From Blautia wexlerae DSM 19850 (GTDB taxonomy: Bacteria; Bacillota; Clostridia; Lachnospirales; Lachnospiraceae): a stretch of DNA of 64,000 bases. The DNA is taken from assembly GCF_025148125.1 (NCBI RefSeq), contig NZ_CP102267.1, forward strand, positions 1,238,001-1,302,000. Direction: 5' to 3'. Both the position numbers and the translations under genes were made by a program. Under the pieces are notes generated by a model that saw only the letters and a list, made by a program, of their open reading frames with translations, was not told where the DNA came from and made no database searches. This document shows positions 26,004-35,869 of this stretch, one piece after another; position 1 is the first letter of the stretch, and each line of letters opens with the position of its first letter.

Positions 26004-26239
26004 ATATTATAGGAAATTACTCCGTAATGTTCCTATAACATAAAAAAGCCCTCCGGGCAGGATCGCACTGCGACGGAGAGGAATTATGTCGCTGAAGCGA
26101 CCCGTTGCAGGCGGAGAATTCTGCAAGCAGGATTCTTTCTTAAATTCAGGAGTTTTTACATGATGATGAATTCTGTGTTATAATGAACGGACGATGTGGA
26201 TAATTATTTGACAGCTATTGTTGCGTGAGGTGTTTTGAT
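26004..26239 (+). other. Intergenic region with MITE-derived fragment and promoter
   Basis: This region contains GCAAGCAGGATTCTTTCTT (26123-26141), identical to 23631-23649 in MITE copy 1. A TTTACA (26155)-18-TATAAT (26179-26184) promoter precedes the helicase gene. GTGAGGTGTTTTG just before the start codon also resembles the MITE core, so remnants may have shaped this leader. Confidence 0.5.
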
Positions 26240-28597
26240 ATGGATAAGCCGGTGGTTCGTATTTCCGTCAGAAATCTGGTGGAGTTTATATTAAGAAGCG
26301 GGGATCTTGACAACCGGGGAGGATCTTCTGACAGAGAAGCAATGCAGAAGGGCAGCAGACTGCACAGAAAAATACAGGGCAGGATGGGAAGCCATTACAG
26401 AGCGGAGGTTTCTCTTAAATATAAAACAGAATATGAAGATGTAAGTATCCAGGTAGAGGGCAGAGCTGACGGAATCTTCACAGAGGATGGACAGTGCTGG
26501 ATCGATGAAATTAAGGGTGTTTATGCAGATGTCAGTCAGTTGGAAAAGCCTGTGGAGGTTCACCGTGCACAGGCAATGTGTTATGCCTGGATCTACGCAC
26601 AGGAGCAAAAAACGGAGAAGATCGGAGTGCAGATGACATATGGGAATCTGGACACAGAGGAGCTTAAGTTTTTCAGAGAAGAATATACGCTGGAAGAACT
26701 CAGACTGTGGTACCAGAATTTTTTGGACAGGTATCATAAATGGATCGCATACCAGCTTGCATGGAAAAAAGAACGGAATGCGTCCATGAGTGATCTGGAG
26801 TTCCCTTTTGAATATCGTGAGGGACAGCGAAAAATCGTATCCGGTGTATATCACACTATATCCACAGAAAGACAGATTTTTGTCCAGGCACCTACAGGAG
26901 TAGGAAAGACCATGTCCACGATCTTTCCTGCAGTGAGAGCAGTTGGTGCAGGGCTGGGGGAAAATATTTTCTATCTTACAGCAAAGACCATTACCAGGAC
27001 TGTGGCTGAAGAAGCTTTCTCCATATTAAAGGAGCATGGACTGAAATTTAAAGTGATTACCATTACCGCGAAGGAAAAGCTGTGCTTCTGTGATAAAACA
27101 GAATGCAATCCTGAGAACTGTCTGTGGGCGAGAGGACATCTGGACAGAGTGAATGATGCTGTTTTTGAACTGTGGACTACGCAGGACAGCTATGACAGGG
27201 ATATTTTGCTGGAACATGCGAAGAAATGGCAGGTGTGTCCCTTTGAAATGTGCCTGGATCTGGCAGTCTGGGTGGACGCTGTGATCTGTGATTATAATTA
27301 TGTATTTGATCCCAATGTTTATCTGAAAAGATTTTTCGGGGAGGGTACTTCCGGAGAATACATTTTTCTGATCGATGAAGCTCACAATCTGGTGGACAGA
27401 GGAAGGGAAATGTACAGTGCTCATGTGGACAGAGCGGACGTACTGGAGGCGAAGAAGCTGGCTGCTGATTACAGCAAAGGTCTGGTACGAGCACTGGAAA
27501 AAGTGAATCGACAGCTTCGAACTCTGGAAAAGGAGTGTACAGAATACAAAATCCTTCCAAATCCCGGAGCAGTTTCTCTGGGAATGCTTCAGGTGATGGG
27601 GGAGATGGATAAGCTCCTGGAGGAACTTCATGGAAAGGAACTTCCGGAGCAGCTGCTGGAATTTTACTTCTGTGTGAGAGATTTCCTGAACATTGATGAA
27701 CTTCTGGATGAAAATTATGTGGTTTATACAGAAATGGGAGAAGGGGGAAAGGTGATTTTGCGGCTTTTCTGTGTAAATCCTGCAGCAAATATTCATAGAT
27801 GTCTGGAAAAGGGAAAAAGTGCGGTGTTCTTTTCTGCGACTCTGCTTCCCATGGATTATTACCGTGCACTTTTAAGCACCAGAAAGGATGACTATGGGAT
27901 TTATGTGACCTCTCCTTTCAGGCAGGAGAACAGGTGCATTCTCACAGGACGGGATGTGAGCAGCAGGTATACCAGAAGAGGATATGAGGAATATCACAGG
28001 ATCGCATCTTACATTGCCAGAACTGTATGGACAAGAAAAGGAAATTATATGGTATTCTTTCCTTCTTATAAATTTATGGAAGATGTTCTGGAGGTGTATG
28101 AGAATGAGTTTTCAGCGGAATGGGTTCGTTGTATTTCGCAGACATCGGGAATGAATGAAAGGGAGAAAGAGGAATTTCTGGAGGAATTTTCTGCATCAGA
28201 GGGAACGCTAGTAGGATTTTGCGTGATGGGCGGGATTTTTTCAGAGGGGATTGATCTGATGGGAGAGAAGCTGATCGGAGCAATCATCATAGGGACTGGT
28301 CTTCCTCAGATTGGAACAGAAAGGGAGATCCTCAGGCAGTATTATGATAAAAAGGGTGTGAATGGATTTGATTATGCATACAGATATCCGGGGATGAATA
28401 AGGTGCTGCAGTCAGCCGGGCGTGTGATCAGAACCCAGGAGGACACAGGGATCATACTTCTGCTGGACGAGAGATTTGCAGGAAAAGATTACAGGAATCT
28501 GTTTCCTGCTGAGTGGTCTGACAGGGGAAACTGTACTTTAAATACTGTGGAAGAACAGCTGGGAAGCTTCTGGAACAGGATCAGAGAAAAGAACTGA
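26240..28597 (+). CDS. RecB-like nuclease fused to a DinG/Rad3 (XPD)-type helicase
   Basis: A 785-aa protein from the ATG at 26240 with GAGGTG upstream. The N-terminal 190 residues form a PD-(D/E)XK nuclease domain (SRLHRKIQGRM, VEGRADGIFTEDGQCWIDEIKG, then a conserved Q-C-Y-A-W motif). The rest is an XPD/DinG superfamily-2 helicase: Walker A QAPTGVGKT (residue 216), a four-cysteine iron-sulfur region (CFCDKTECNPENC near 282 and CPFEMC near 333), DEAH (379), and C-terminal motifs FSEGIDLMGEKL and QSAGRVIRTQ. It is probably a 5'-3' DNA repair or recombination helicase with built-in nuclease, of a type seen in Firmicutes. It stands alone in the window. Confidence 0.85.
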   Translation: MDKPVVRISVRNLVEFILRSGDLDNRGGSSDREAMQKGSRLHRKIQGRMGSHYRAEVSLKYKTEYEDVSIQVEGRADGIFTEDGQCWIDEIKGVYADVSQLEKPVEVHRAQAMCYAWIYAQEQKTEKIGVQMTYGNLDTEELKFFREEYTLEELRLWYQNFLDRYHKWIAYQLAWKKERNASMSDLEFPFEYREGQRKIVSGVYHTISTERQIFVQAPTGVGKTMSTIFPAVRAVGAGLGENIFYLTAKTITRTVAEEAFSILKEHGLKFKVITITAKEKLCFCDKTECNPENCLWARGHLDRVNDAVFELWTTQDSYDRDILLEHAKKWQVCPFEMCLDLAVWVDAVICDYNYVFDPNVYLKRFFGEGTSGEYIFLIDEAHNLVDRGREMYSAHVDRADVLEAKKLAADYSKGLVRALEKVNRQLRTLEKECTEYKILPNPGAVSLGMLQVMGEMDKLLEELHGKELPEQLLEFYFCVRDFLNIDELLDENYVVYTEMGEGGKVILRLFCVNPAANIHRCLEKGKSAVFFSATLLPMDYYRALLSTRKDDYGIYVTSPFRQENRCILTGRDVSSRYTRRGYEEYHRIASYIARTVWTRKGNYMVFFPSYKFMEDVLEVYENEFSAEWVRCISQTSGMNEREKEEFLEEFSASEGTLVGFCVMGGIFSEGIDLMGEKLIGAIIIGTGLPQIGTEREILRQYYDKKGVNGFDYAYRYPGMNKVLQSAGRVIRTQEDTGIILLLDERFAGKDYRNLFPAEWSDRGNCTLNTVEEQLGSFWNRIREKN

Positions 28598-28722
28598 ACA
28601 CTGATACTGAGATTCTGGTCTTTGCTGGAAAAAAGATAAAAATCTTGCTATCCTGAATAAAACAATATATACTTTGCTTACTGTGAATGGGATGTGAAAA
28701 GAAACCGTAAAAGGAGTTTTGC

Positions 28723-30216
28723 ATGAGAAAAAATAGACAAACAGCGAAATATCATATTAAAAGTTATATCATAGCCGGAAGTCTGGCCGGAGCCATTTCC
28801 ATGGCACTGGCTTTGCCGGTTCCTGTTATGGCTGCACAGCAGAGCCTTGCATCTGTCACCGGGCAGGCACAGATTCAGCCCATGGGAGACGGAAGTGGCA
28901 AATATATGATGAAGAGTGACGGATTTTACTGTCTGGATGTGAATGGCGCCGGAAGTACCCAGGCGGAGATCCATTATTTTCAGGATTATGAGATAGACGG
29001 AACTGTATTTGACGGATATTATTACCATGATGCAGATGGGAAATTCAAAGCCTGCAGTCCTCATATGGAGCATCTGAAAGGTGTTGCAGTGTTTGGGGAT
29101 AAGACAGATGAGGAAGCTGATACACAGAATGCCCAGGAGGCAGAGAAATTTGACGGATATTACTTTGTGAACAATCTGGGGCGTCTGTCAGCAGCACCGC
29201 AGGTAAGGTATATTGACAATCTGGCAATAGACGGGATTACTCTGAATGGATATTATTATTTTGATGAAAATGGCAGACTGGTAACCGAGCCAGGTATCCA
29301 TTCACTTGAGATGGACTGTTATGAGATGAATTTTGACGGAAGCTATTATTTTGGCGGTACAAATGGCGCCCTGCTTCAGGAAAGCACAGTGACGGATGAT
29401 GGTTTTATTGTGGATGATACGGGAAAGATCGTGAATATGGATGATCTTGGGATGGATAATCTGAAGCCTCAGCTTGAGAAGATGCTGTCCGGATATCAGG
29501 GAACCTGGAGTGTTTATGTGAAAGACCTTAATGAAGAAAAGGAAATCCTGATCAATGATACTTCCCTTTATTCTGCAAGTCTGATCAAAGCCTTTGTAAT
29601 GGCAAAGACATATGAGGACATGGAGCAGGTAAAGGCAGATGAGGCAAAGAAATTAAATACTGCAGATACAAAAACTGTAGATGTAAAATTAAATGACCTG
29701 CTGTGGAATATGATCACAGTCAGTGACAATGAATCCTGCAATGAACTGGTGAAGCTTCAGACAGATTCCCTTGATTTCAAAAAAGGTGCGGAGGATATTA
29801 ACAAATATCTGGAAAAAGAGGGCTATACAGAGACAAGTGTGCAGCACACCCTCCATCCTGCGGCATCCGCACAGGAGAGTCTGGGTGGCAGAAACATGAC
29901 TTCTGTAAAAGATTGCGGCACTCTGCTTGAAAAAATCTACAAGGGGGAATGTGTCAGCAAAGATGCATCAGAAGAAATGTTAAATCTTCTGTCAAATCAG
30001 GAAAACACTTGGAAAATCCCCCAGGGACTTCCGGATGGAATAAAATCTGCCAACAAGACCGGCGAGACAGACCAGGATCAGCACGATATCGCAATTGTCT
30101 ATGGCGAAAAGACAACTTATATCCTATGTGTGATGTCTGAAAACTGCCCGGAGAGTACGGCGGTGACGAACATACAGAATATTTCAAAGATTGTATATAA
30201 TTATTTGAACCTGTAG
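28723..30216 (+). CDS. Secreted class A beta-lactamase-like serine hydrolase with wall-repeat N-terminus
   Basis: A 497-aa protein with signal peptide (SLAGAISMALALPVPVMAA). Residues about 50-245 hold repeats of the type DGYYYFDENGRLV, like glucan/choline-binding wall repeats. The C-terminal half has the serine beta-lactamase/transpeptidase fold: SLIK (S286, K289), SDN (334-336) and KTG (445-447), with QDQHDIAIVYG after it. The omega-loop glutamate typical of true beta-lactamases is not obvious. It may be a wall-modifying D,D-peptidase-like hydrolase or a beta-lactamase held in the wall. Confidence 0.8.
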   Translation: MRKNRQTAKYHIKSYIIAGSLAGAISMALALPVPVMAAQQSLASVTGQAQIQPMGDGSGKYMMKSDGFYCLDVNGAGSTQAEIHYFQDYEIDGTVFDGYYYHDADGKFKACSPHMEHLKGVAVFGDKTDEEADTQNAQEAEKFDGYYFVNNLGRLSAAPQVRYIDNLAIDGITLNGYYYFDENGRLVTEPGIHSLEMDCYEMNFDGSYYFGGTNGALLQESTVTDDGFIVDDTGKIVNMDDLGMDNLKPQLEKMLSGYQGTWSVYVKDLNEEKEILINDTSLYSASLIKAFVMAKTYEDMEQVKADEAKKLNTADTKTVDVKLNDLLWNMITVSDNESCNELVKLQTDSLDFKKGAEDINKYLEKEGYTETSVQHTLHPAASAQESLGGRNMTSVKDCGTLLEKIYKGECVSKDASEEMLNLLSNQENTWKIPQGLPDGIKSANKTGETDQDQHDIAIVYGEKTTYILCVMSENCPESTAVTNIQNISKIVYNYLNL

Positions 30217-30238
30217 CCGCCAGACCTGCGCGGAATGA

Positions 30239-30267
30239 TTGATTTTTACAGGAAAATCATGTATAAT
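30239..30267 (+). promoter_or_regulatory. Promoter upstream of egsA operon
   Basis: TTGATT (30239-30244), 17 nt, TATAAT (30262-30267). It would drive egsA-ispF-cysS-mrnC-rlmB with a leader of about 120 nt. Confidence 0.6.
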
Positions 30268-30397
30268 ACCAACGAACTATGCCTATAGAAAAAAGTTTAA
30301 CCGAATCAGGCTGTGAAACAACTATTCAATTATGAGCAGATATTCAAACGGATGATTTTATCCGCTTGATTCAGGAAAGTCAGGAGGAAGAATTTAA

Positions 30398-31672
30398 ATG
30401 CGAGTTGATGCGGACGATTTTGCCCGACCTTGCAGCTGCGGCAGGGAACACCAGATTGCAGTGAAAGAGATTTTGATAGAAGCCGGAGCTGTAGAGAAGC
30501 TTGAAGAAGAGATGTCAGAGGGAATGCTCAGAGAGTACATATCCCCGCTGGTCATCTGCGATACCAATACCTATGCAGCAACAGAAGAACTTATGGAGGA
30601 TATCTATGACAGGTGTCAGGTACTTGTTCTGGATGCAGAGGGACTTCAGGCAGACCGGCATGCAATAAAAATTGTGGAGAACAACATGGAAGAGGACATT
30701 GACCTGATCCTTGCAGTAGGAGCAGGCACGATCCATGATATCAGCCGTTATATTGCACATAATTACAAAGTACCTTTCATTTCAGTGCCTACCGCAGCAA
30801 GTGGAGATGGATTTGTAACAACAGTAGCAGCAATGACCCTGGATGGAGTAAAGAAGACTGTGCCTTCAGTAGCTCCGATCTGTGTATATGCAGATACAGA
30901 TATTTTTTCAAAAGCACCACAGCGCCTGACTGCAGCCGGGATTTCAGACCTGATGGCGAAATACATCTGTCTTGCAGACTGGAAGATCGCGAACCTGGTC
31001 ACCGGAGAGTATTTTTGCCGCGAAACTGTAAAGCTGGAAGAGAAAGCGTTAAAAACTGTGAAATCTTCGATTCAGGATATTACAGAGGGAGAGGAAGATG
31101 AATGCGAACAGCTTATGTATGCATTGATTCTTTCCGGACTTGCAATGCAGATGATTGGTAATTCAAGGCCTGCGTCCTGTGCAGAGCACCAGGTCACACA
31201 TCTGTGGGATATGGAAGTGATCAATGGTCCGCTGGATGCACTCCACGGAGAGAAGGTTTCTGTAGCAGCACTTCTTGTACTGGAAGAATACAAGCGTATC
31301 GCTGCAGCCATCACACAGGGAAGATGTCACGCAAAACCCTATGAGAATGAGGACGATGAGCTTCTGAAAGAAACTTTTGGAAAAAAAGGACTTCTGGAAG
31401 AAATAAGAAAAGAAAACGAGCCGGAATTGTTAGAAACTATTTCACCCCAGCACCTGGAAAAATGCCTGAACGGGATAGAGGAGATTATTGATGAGCTTCC
31501 CAGTGAACAAACTATGTTCCATTTGCTGGAGAAAGCCGGATGCGCGAAAACCGTTTATGATATCGGACTCGATGAATCGGCTGTTTTGCCAAGCCTCAGA
31601 CTTGCTCCTTATACAAGGAGACGGTTAAGCTTATTGAGAATCAGCAAGATGCTGGATATAAGAGGAGAATGA
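30398..31672 (+). CDS. egsA: sn-Glycerol-1-phosphate dehydrogenase (AraM/EgsA family)
   Basis: A 424-aa protein with CAGGAGGAAG upstream. It is an iron-ADH-fold polyol dehydrogenase: nucleotide-binding [15 protein letters not shown], then [13 protein letters not shown], metal-ligand region [16 protein letters not shown], and histidines in [12 protein letters not shown] and DALHGEKV. This matches the bacterial AraM/EgsA group that makes sn-glycerol-1-phosphate from dihydroxyacetone phosphate. In Bacillus this feeds heptaprenylglyceryl phosphate. The next gene is ispF of isoprenoid synthesis, with an ATGA overlap, which fits a prenyl-glycerol ether pathway. The N-terminal [13 protein letters not shown] cysteine pair is notable. 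Confidence 0.85.
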   Translation: MRVDADDFARPCSCGREHQIAVKEILIEAGAVEKLEEEMSEGMLREYISPLVICDTNTYAATEELMEDIYDRCQVLVLDAEGLQADRHAIKIVENNMEEDIDLILAVGAGTIHDISRYIAHNYKVPFISVPTAASGDGFVTTVAAMTLDGVKKTVPSVAPICVYADTDIFSKAPQRLTAAGISDLMAKYICLADWKIANLVTGEYFCRETVKLEEKALKTVKSSIQDITEGEEDECEQLMYALILSGLAMQMIGNSRPASCAEHQVTHLWDMEVINGPLDALHGEKVSVAALLVLEEYKRIAAAITQGRCHAKPYENEDDELLKETFGKKGLLEEIRKENEPELLETISPQHLEKCLNGIEEIIDELPSEQTMFHLLEKAGCAKTVYDIGLDESAVLPSLRLAPYTRRRLSLLRISKMLDIRGE

Positions 31673-31674
31673 TT

Positions 31675-32157
31675 ATGCGTGTTGGAATGGGATATGATGT
31701 ACACAGACTGACCGAAGATAGAGATCTGATTCTGGGTGGTGTGAAGATAGACTGGGAAAAAGGTCTCCTGGGACATTCAGATGCAGATGTACTGATCCAT
31801 GCAGTTATGGATGCACTTCTGGGAGCTGCTGCACTGGGCGATATCGGAAAACATTTTCCGGATACAGACCCTGTATATAAAGGAATTTCCAGTATTCTGC
31901 TGCTGGAACATGTGACGAAGCTTTTGAGAGAGCACCATTATGAGATCGGAAATATAGATGCAACGATCATTGCACAGAAACCAAAGATGGCACCTCATAT
32001 TCCACAGATGAGAGCCAATATGGCAAAAGCAATGGGAATCAATGAGTCTCAGCTGAACATTAAGGCTACTACAGAGGAAAAACTGGGATTTACGGGAAGA
32101 GAAGAAGGAATTGCATCTCAGGCGATCTGTCTTCTTAATGAAAGAAAAGAGAGTTAA
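31675..32157 (+). CDS. ispF: 2-C-methyl-D-erythritol 2,4-cyclodiphosphate synthase
   Basis: A 160-aa protein. I chose ATG 31675 because AGAGGAG lies 7 nt upstream; ATG 31669 is too close to it. It has IspF signatures: [10 protein letters not shown] (metal ligands D, H), [33 protein letters not shown] and [18 protein letters not shown]. It catalyses the fifth step of the MEP isoprenoid pathway. It is coupled to egsA and followed 27 nt later by cysS. Confidence 0.95.
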   Translation: MRVGMGYDVHRLTEDRDLILGGVKIDWEKGLLGHSDADVLIHAVMDALLGAAALGDIGKHFPDTDPVYKGISSILLLEHVTKLLREHHYEIGNIDATIIAQKPKMAPHIPQMRANMAKAMGINESQLNIKATTEEKLGFTGREEGIASQAICLLNERKES

Positions 32158-32184
32158 TGATAGAGAAAACTGGAGGAATAAAAC

Positions 32185-33594
32185 ATGAAACTTTTTAACA
32201 CACTGACACGTAGAAAAGAAGAATTCGTACCTCTTGAAGAGGGAAAAGTTCGTATGTATGTCTGCGGTCCGACTGTATACAACCTGATTCATATCGGAAA
32301 TGCACGTCCGATGATCATCTTCGATACCGTACGCCGATATATGGAATACAAAGGATATGAAGTAAACTATGTTTCCAATTTTACAGACGTAGATGACAAG
32401 ATCATCAAGAAAGCAATCGAAGAGGGCGTAAGCGCACAGGAAATTTCCGAGCGATATATTGCAGAGTGTAAGAAAGATATGGATGGCATGAATGTAAAAC
32501 CTGCCACAACCAATCCACAGGCAACACAGGAAATCGACGGAATGATCAGTATGATCCGGACTCTGGTTGATAAGGGATATGCTTATCCGGCAGCAGACGG
32601 TACTGTTTATTTCAGAGTTAAGAAGTTCAAAGAATATGGCAAACTTTCGCACAAGAACCTGGATGATCTGCAGTCCGGCTTCCGTTCTCTGCAGGTATCC
32701 GGTGAAGACCAGAAAGAAGATCCACTGGATTTTGTTCTCTGGAAACCGAAGAAAGAGGGAGAACCATCCTGGCCTTCACCATGGTGTGACGGACGTCCGG
32801 GATGGCATATTGAGTGTTCTGTTATGGCGAAAAAATATCTTGGTGATGAGATTGATATCCATGCAGGCGGAGAAGACCTGATCTTTCCTCACCATGAGAA
32901 CGAGATTGCACAGAGTGAATGCTGCAACGACAAAATCTTTGCAAAATACTGGATGCACAATGCATTCTTAAATATTGATAATAGAAAAATGTCCAAGTCT
33001 CTTGGAAACTTCCGTACTGTTCGTGAAATCAGTGAACAGTATGACCTGCAGGTGCTTCGTTTCTTCATGCTGAACGCACATTACAGAAGTCCGCTGAATT
33101 TCAGCGCAGATCTGATGGAAGCTGCAAAGAATGCATTAGAGCGTATCACAGATGCAGCAGCAAACTTAAAGGACAGAAAAGCAGCAGCACAGACAGAAAC
33201 TGCAACAGATGCAGAGAAAGAACTGCTTGCACAGGCACAGGAATTCGTAAAGAAATTTGAAGAAGCTATGGATGATGATTTCAACACAGCAGATGCACTG
33301 GCAGCAATTTTTGAACTGGTTAAATTTGCAAATACAAATGTATCAGAGGCAAGTTCCGCAGAATTTGCAGGAGCACTTCTTGACACAATGGTGAAATTAT
33401 GCGATGTACTTGGTCTGAAGGCTGTGAAAACAGAAGAAATCCTTGATAAAGAAATCGAAGACCTGATCGCAGAGCGTCAGGAAGCAAGAAAAGCAAAGAA
33501 TTTCGCAAGAGCAGATGAGATCAGAGATGAGCTTCTGGCTAAGGGAATCATCCTTAAGGATACCCGCGAGGGAGTAAAATGGAAGCGAGCTTGA
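32185..33594 (+). CDS. cysS: Cysteinyl-tRNA synthetase
   Basis: A 469-aa class I synthetase: MYVCGPTVYNLIHIGNARP (HIGH-type motif and zinc Cys), WPSPWCDGRPGWHIECS (zinc ligand region), HAGGEDLIFPHHENE, and the KMSKS motif in NRKMSKSLGNF. It has AGGAAT upstream and overlaps mrnC by 16 nt. The ispF-cysS-mrnC-rlmB order is typical of Firmicutes. No T-box leader lies directly before it. Confidence 0.97.
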   Translation: MKLFNTLTRRKEEFVPLEEGKVRMYVCGPTVYNLIHIGNARPMIIFDTVRRYMEYKGYEVNYVSNFTDVDDKIIKKAIEEGVSAQEISERYIAECKKDMDGMNVKPATTNPQATQEIDGMISMIRTLVDKGYAYPAADGTVYFRVKKFKEYGKLSHKNLDDLQSGFRSLQVSGEDQKEDPLDFVLWKPKKEGEPSWPSPWCDGRPGWHIECSVMAKKYLGDEIDIHAGGEDLIFPHHENEIAQSECCNDKIFAKYWMHNAFLNIDNRKMSKSLGNFRTVREISEQYDLQVLRFFMLNAHYRSPLNFSADLMEAAKNALERITDAAANLKDRKAAAQTETATDAEKELLAQAQEFVKKFEEAMDDDFNTADALAAIFELVKFANTNVSEASSAEFAGALLDTMVKLCDVLGLKAVKTEEILDKEIEDLIAERQEARKAKNFARADEIRDELLAKGIILKDTREGVKWKRA

Positions 33595-34058
33595 ATAATA
33601 TGAGTGAGACAAACGGGCTTAATGAAGAGAGTTTAAGTAGTTTGAAAGGTTTGCTTAATCAGGTATTTCATTTGGAGGATAAAGACTTACGAACCTATTC
33701 TCCGCTGACATTGGCGTATATCGGAGATGGCGTCTATGAACTGGTGATCCGCACGATCCTTGTAAAAAAAGGCAACTGTCCGGTAAACCAGCTTCACAGA
33801 AAAGCCAGCAGTCTGGTTAAGGCAGGAACTCAGTCTTCCATGATGGAAGTGATTGAGCCCATGCTTACAGAGGAGGAACACAGCGTTTACAGAAGAGGAA
33901 GGAATGCTCATTCTCCTACAATGGCCAAACATGCAACTATGGCAGACTACCGCAGGGCAACAGGGTTTGAAGCTCTGATGGGCTATTTATATTTAAAAGA
34001 TGATTTCAGCAGGATCATAGAACTGGTCCGTGCAGGGATCGGAGAGGATAAGATATGA
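33579..34058 (+). CDS. mrnC: Mini-ribonuclease III
   Basis: A 159-aa RNase III-like domain without a dsRNA-binding domain: YSPLTLAYIGDGVYELVIRT (catalytic D), HRKASSLVKAGTQS, EHSVYRRGRNAHS and ATGFEALMGYLYL (catalytic E). It matures 23S rRNA ends in Firmicutes. The start at 33579 has GAGGGAG upstream, inside cysS; ATG 33600 is an alternative. It overlaps rlmB by ATGA. Confidence 0.93.
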   Translation: MEASLNNMSETNGLNEESLSSLKGLLNQVFHLEDKDLRTYSPLTLAYIGDGVYELVIRTILVKKGNCPVNQLHRKASSLVKAGTQSSMMEVIEPMLTEEEHSVYRRGRNAHSPTMAKHATMADYRRATGFEALMGYLYLKDDFSRIIELVRAGIGEDKI

Positions 34059-34792
34059 GTGAACAGATAGAAGGACGCAATGCGGTTTTGGAAGCCTTTC
34101 GTTCCGGCAAATGTGTAGATAAGCTTTTTATCCTGGACGGATGCCAGGACGGACCGGTCCGCACTATTGCCAGAGAGGCAAGAAAAAAAGATACGATTAT
34201 TAACTATGTGGCAAAAGAACGTCTGGATCAGTTAAGCGAGACAGGCGCACATCAGGGCGTGATCGCTCAGGTGGCAGCCTATGAATATGCAAGTGTAGAA
34301 GATATTCTTGCGAAGGCAAAGGAAAAAGGAGAAGATCCCTTTATCTTTATCCTGGATAATATTGAGGATCCTCATAATCTTGGTGCGATCATCCGTACAG
34401 CAAACCTTGCAGGTGCACATGGGGTGATTATTCCCAAGAGAAGAGCAGTTGGACTGACTTCCACAGTTGCCAAGACTTCAGCAGGTGCATTAAACTATAC
34501 ACCTGTTGCAAAGGTTACCAATCTGGGACATACCATCGATGAACTGAAAGAACAGGGCATGTGGTTTGTATGTGCAGATATGGGCGGTGAAACCATGTAC
34601 AATCTTAACCTGACAGGTCCGATCGGCGTAGTGATCGGCAATGAAGGTGAAGGTGTAAGCAGACTGATCCGTGAGAAGTGTGATTTCGTGGCATCTATTC
34701 CTATGAAGGGTGACATTGATTCCCTCAATGCATCTGTGGCAGCCGGAGTACTTGGATATGAGATTGTACGTCAGAGACTGCAGAAGAAGTAA
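34055..34792 (+). CDS. rlmB: 23S rRNA (guanosine-2'-O-)-methyltransferase, RlmB/TrmH (SpoU) family
   Basis: A 245-aa SPOUT methyltransferase. The N-terminal substrate domain reads EGRNAVLEAFRSGKCVDKLF. The catalytic SPOUT motifs are LDNIEDPHNLGAIIRTANLA, GVVIGNEGEGVSRLI and IPMKGDIDSLNASVAAGVL. Overlap with mrnC and the gene order support RlmB, which modifies G2251-type positions of 23S rRNA. Confidence 0.93.
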   Translation: MSEQIEGRNAVLEAFRSGKCVDKLFILDGCQDGPVRTIAREARKKDTIINYVAKERLDQLSETGAHQGVIAQVAAYEYASVEDILAKAKEKGEDPFIFILDNIEDPHNLGAIIRTANLAGAHGVIIPKRRAVGLTSTVAKTSAGALNYTPVAKVTNLGHTIDELKEQGMWFVCADMGGETMYNLNLTGPIGVVIGNEGEGVSRLIREKCDFVASIPMKGDIDSLNASVAAGVLGYEIVRQRLQKK

Positions 34793-34907
34793 GTTTATCT
34801 CAGACTGCTTGAATTTTTGCAGCAGAAAATTATTCCACAATATTGTTATGCTATAAGAAGCCCTCTGGGCGAATGATAGAGATTTTCAGAAAAACGGAAG
34901 GGTTAAA

Positions 34908-35510
34908 TTGATGAAACAGTATGACGGAATTAAAGATGAAGAATTAATTTCCCGTTTCAAAAACGGGGAATCAGAAATCCTCGACTATCTGATGGAAAAA
35001 TACAAGAACATGGTCCGCAAGAAAGCAAGGACCATGTTCCTGATAGGCGGGGAGAACGATGACCTGATACAGGAAGGCATGATCGGACTGTTTAAGGCAG
35101 TCCGCGATTACCAGCCGGACAGGGATGCTGCATTCCAGACCTTTGCCAGTATATGTGTGGACAGACAGATCTACAACGCCATCCAGAGTTCCAACAGGCA
35201 GAAGCACCAGCCACTGAATTCCTATATTTCCCTCAGCGAACAGGATGGGGAAAATGAAGAACATCTTGGAGATAACTGGGGAGAGAACCCGGAGTCTATC
35301 ATTATTGACCAGGAGAATGTCCAGGATCTGGAGCAGGAGATAACAGCAACGTTAAGTCCAATGGAGAACCAGGTTCTTGAATATTATCTGGCAGGAAACG
35401 GATACGGAGAGATTGCCCGGATCATGGGAAAAACACCCAAGTCCATAGATAATGCATTACAGCGTATCCGAATCAAGATCAGAGAGCAGTTGGAGCAATA
35501 TCAAAAATAG
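34908..35510 (+). CDS. sigH: RNA polymerase sigma-H factor (stationary phase/sporulation)
   Basis: A 200-aa sigma-70 family protein with region 2 (MVRKKARTMFLIGGENDDLIQEGMIGLFKAVRDYQPDRDAAF, read in parts) and a C-terminal region 4 helix-turn-helix (ENQVLEYYLAGNGYGEIARI, then GKTPKSIDNALQRI). The SigH location after the rlmB cluster is standard in Firmicutes. It directs early sporulation transcription, so the organism is, or descends from, a spore former. Confidence 0.92.
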   Translation: MMKQYDGIKDEELISRFKNGESEILDYLMEKYKNMVRKKARTMFLIGGENDDLIQEGMIGLFKAVRDYQPDRDAAFQTFASICVDRQIYNAIQSSNRQKHQPLNSYISLSEQDGENEEHLGDNWGENPESIIIDQENVQDLEQEITATLSPMENQVLEYYLAGNGYGEIARIMGKTPKSIDNALQRIRIKIREQLEQYQK

Positions 35511-35563
35511 AAAGATATCTGTATAAAACCCAAAAATAAAAATCAAAAAGTTAAAAATAGGGA

Positions 35564-35592
35564 TTGACAATACAAACAAGTTCTGGTAGTAT
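35564..35592 (+). promoter_or_regulatory. Promoter of tRNA-Thr
   Basis: TTGACA (35564-35569), 17 nt, TAGTAT (35587-35592), about 32 nt before the tRNA. Confidence 0.7.
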
Positions 35593-35623
35593 ATTTAAAT
35601 GTGAGCGGTAAATCCGACACAAT

Positions 35624-35695
35624 GCTGATGTGGCTCAGAGGTAGAGCACTTCCTTGGTAAGGAAGGGGTCACGGGTTCAATTCCCGTCATCAGCT
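35624..35695 (+). tRNA. tRNA-Thr (anticodon GGT)
   Basis: Cloverleaf: acceptor GCTGATG/CATCAGC, D-arm GGCTCAGAGGTAGAGC, anticodon stem CTTCC/GGAAG with loop TTGGTAA (anticodon GGT), and T-arm GGGTTCAATTCCC. The discriminator is T, no CCA is encoded, and a T run follows as terminator. Confidence 0.95.
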
Positions 35696-35814
35696 TTTTT
35701 TATTGCTTAAAAATAAAGGGTTTCTTGAACTTCAGTAACTCAAAAGTAATCAGAACAGAAGTTTTGATATACTTCTAAGAACTGTTTGTACTTCAAGAAT
35801 GACAAGAGATATGT

Positions 35815-35820
35815 TATACT
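35815..35820 (+). promoter_or_regulatory. Extended -10 promoter of the Fst-like toxin
   Basis: TATACT preceded by TGT (extended -10). The -35 region is poor (TTCAAG, 17 nt upstream). Expected start about 35827. Confidence 0.5.
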
Positions 35821-35869
35821 TACAGTGTTGTCCAACCGATACCCGGCAACGGGAGGAGGTGAAGTCTAT

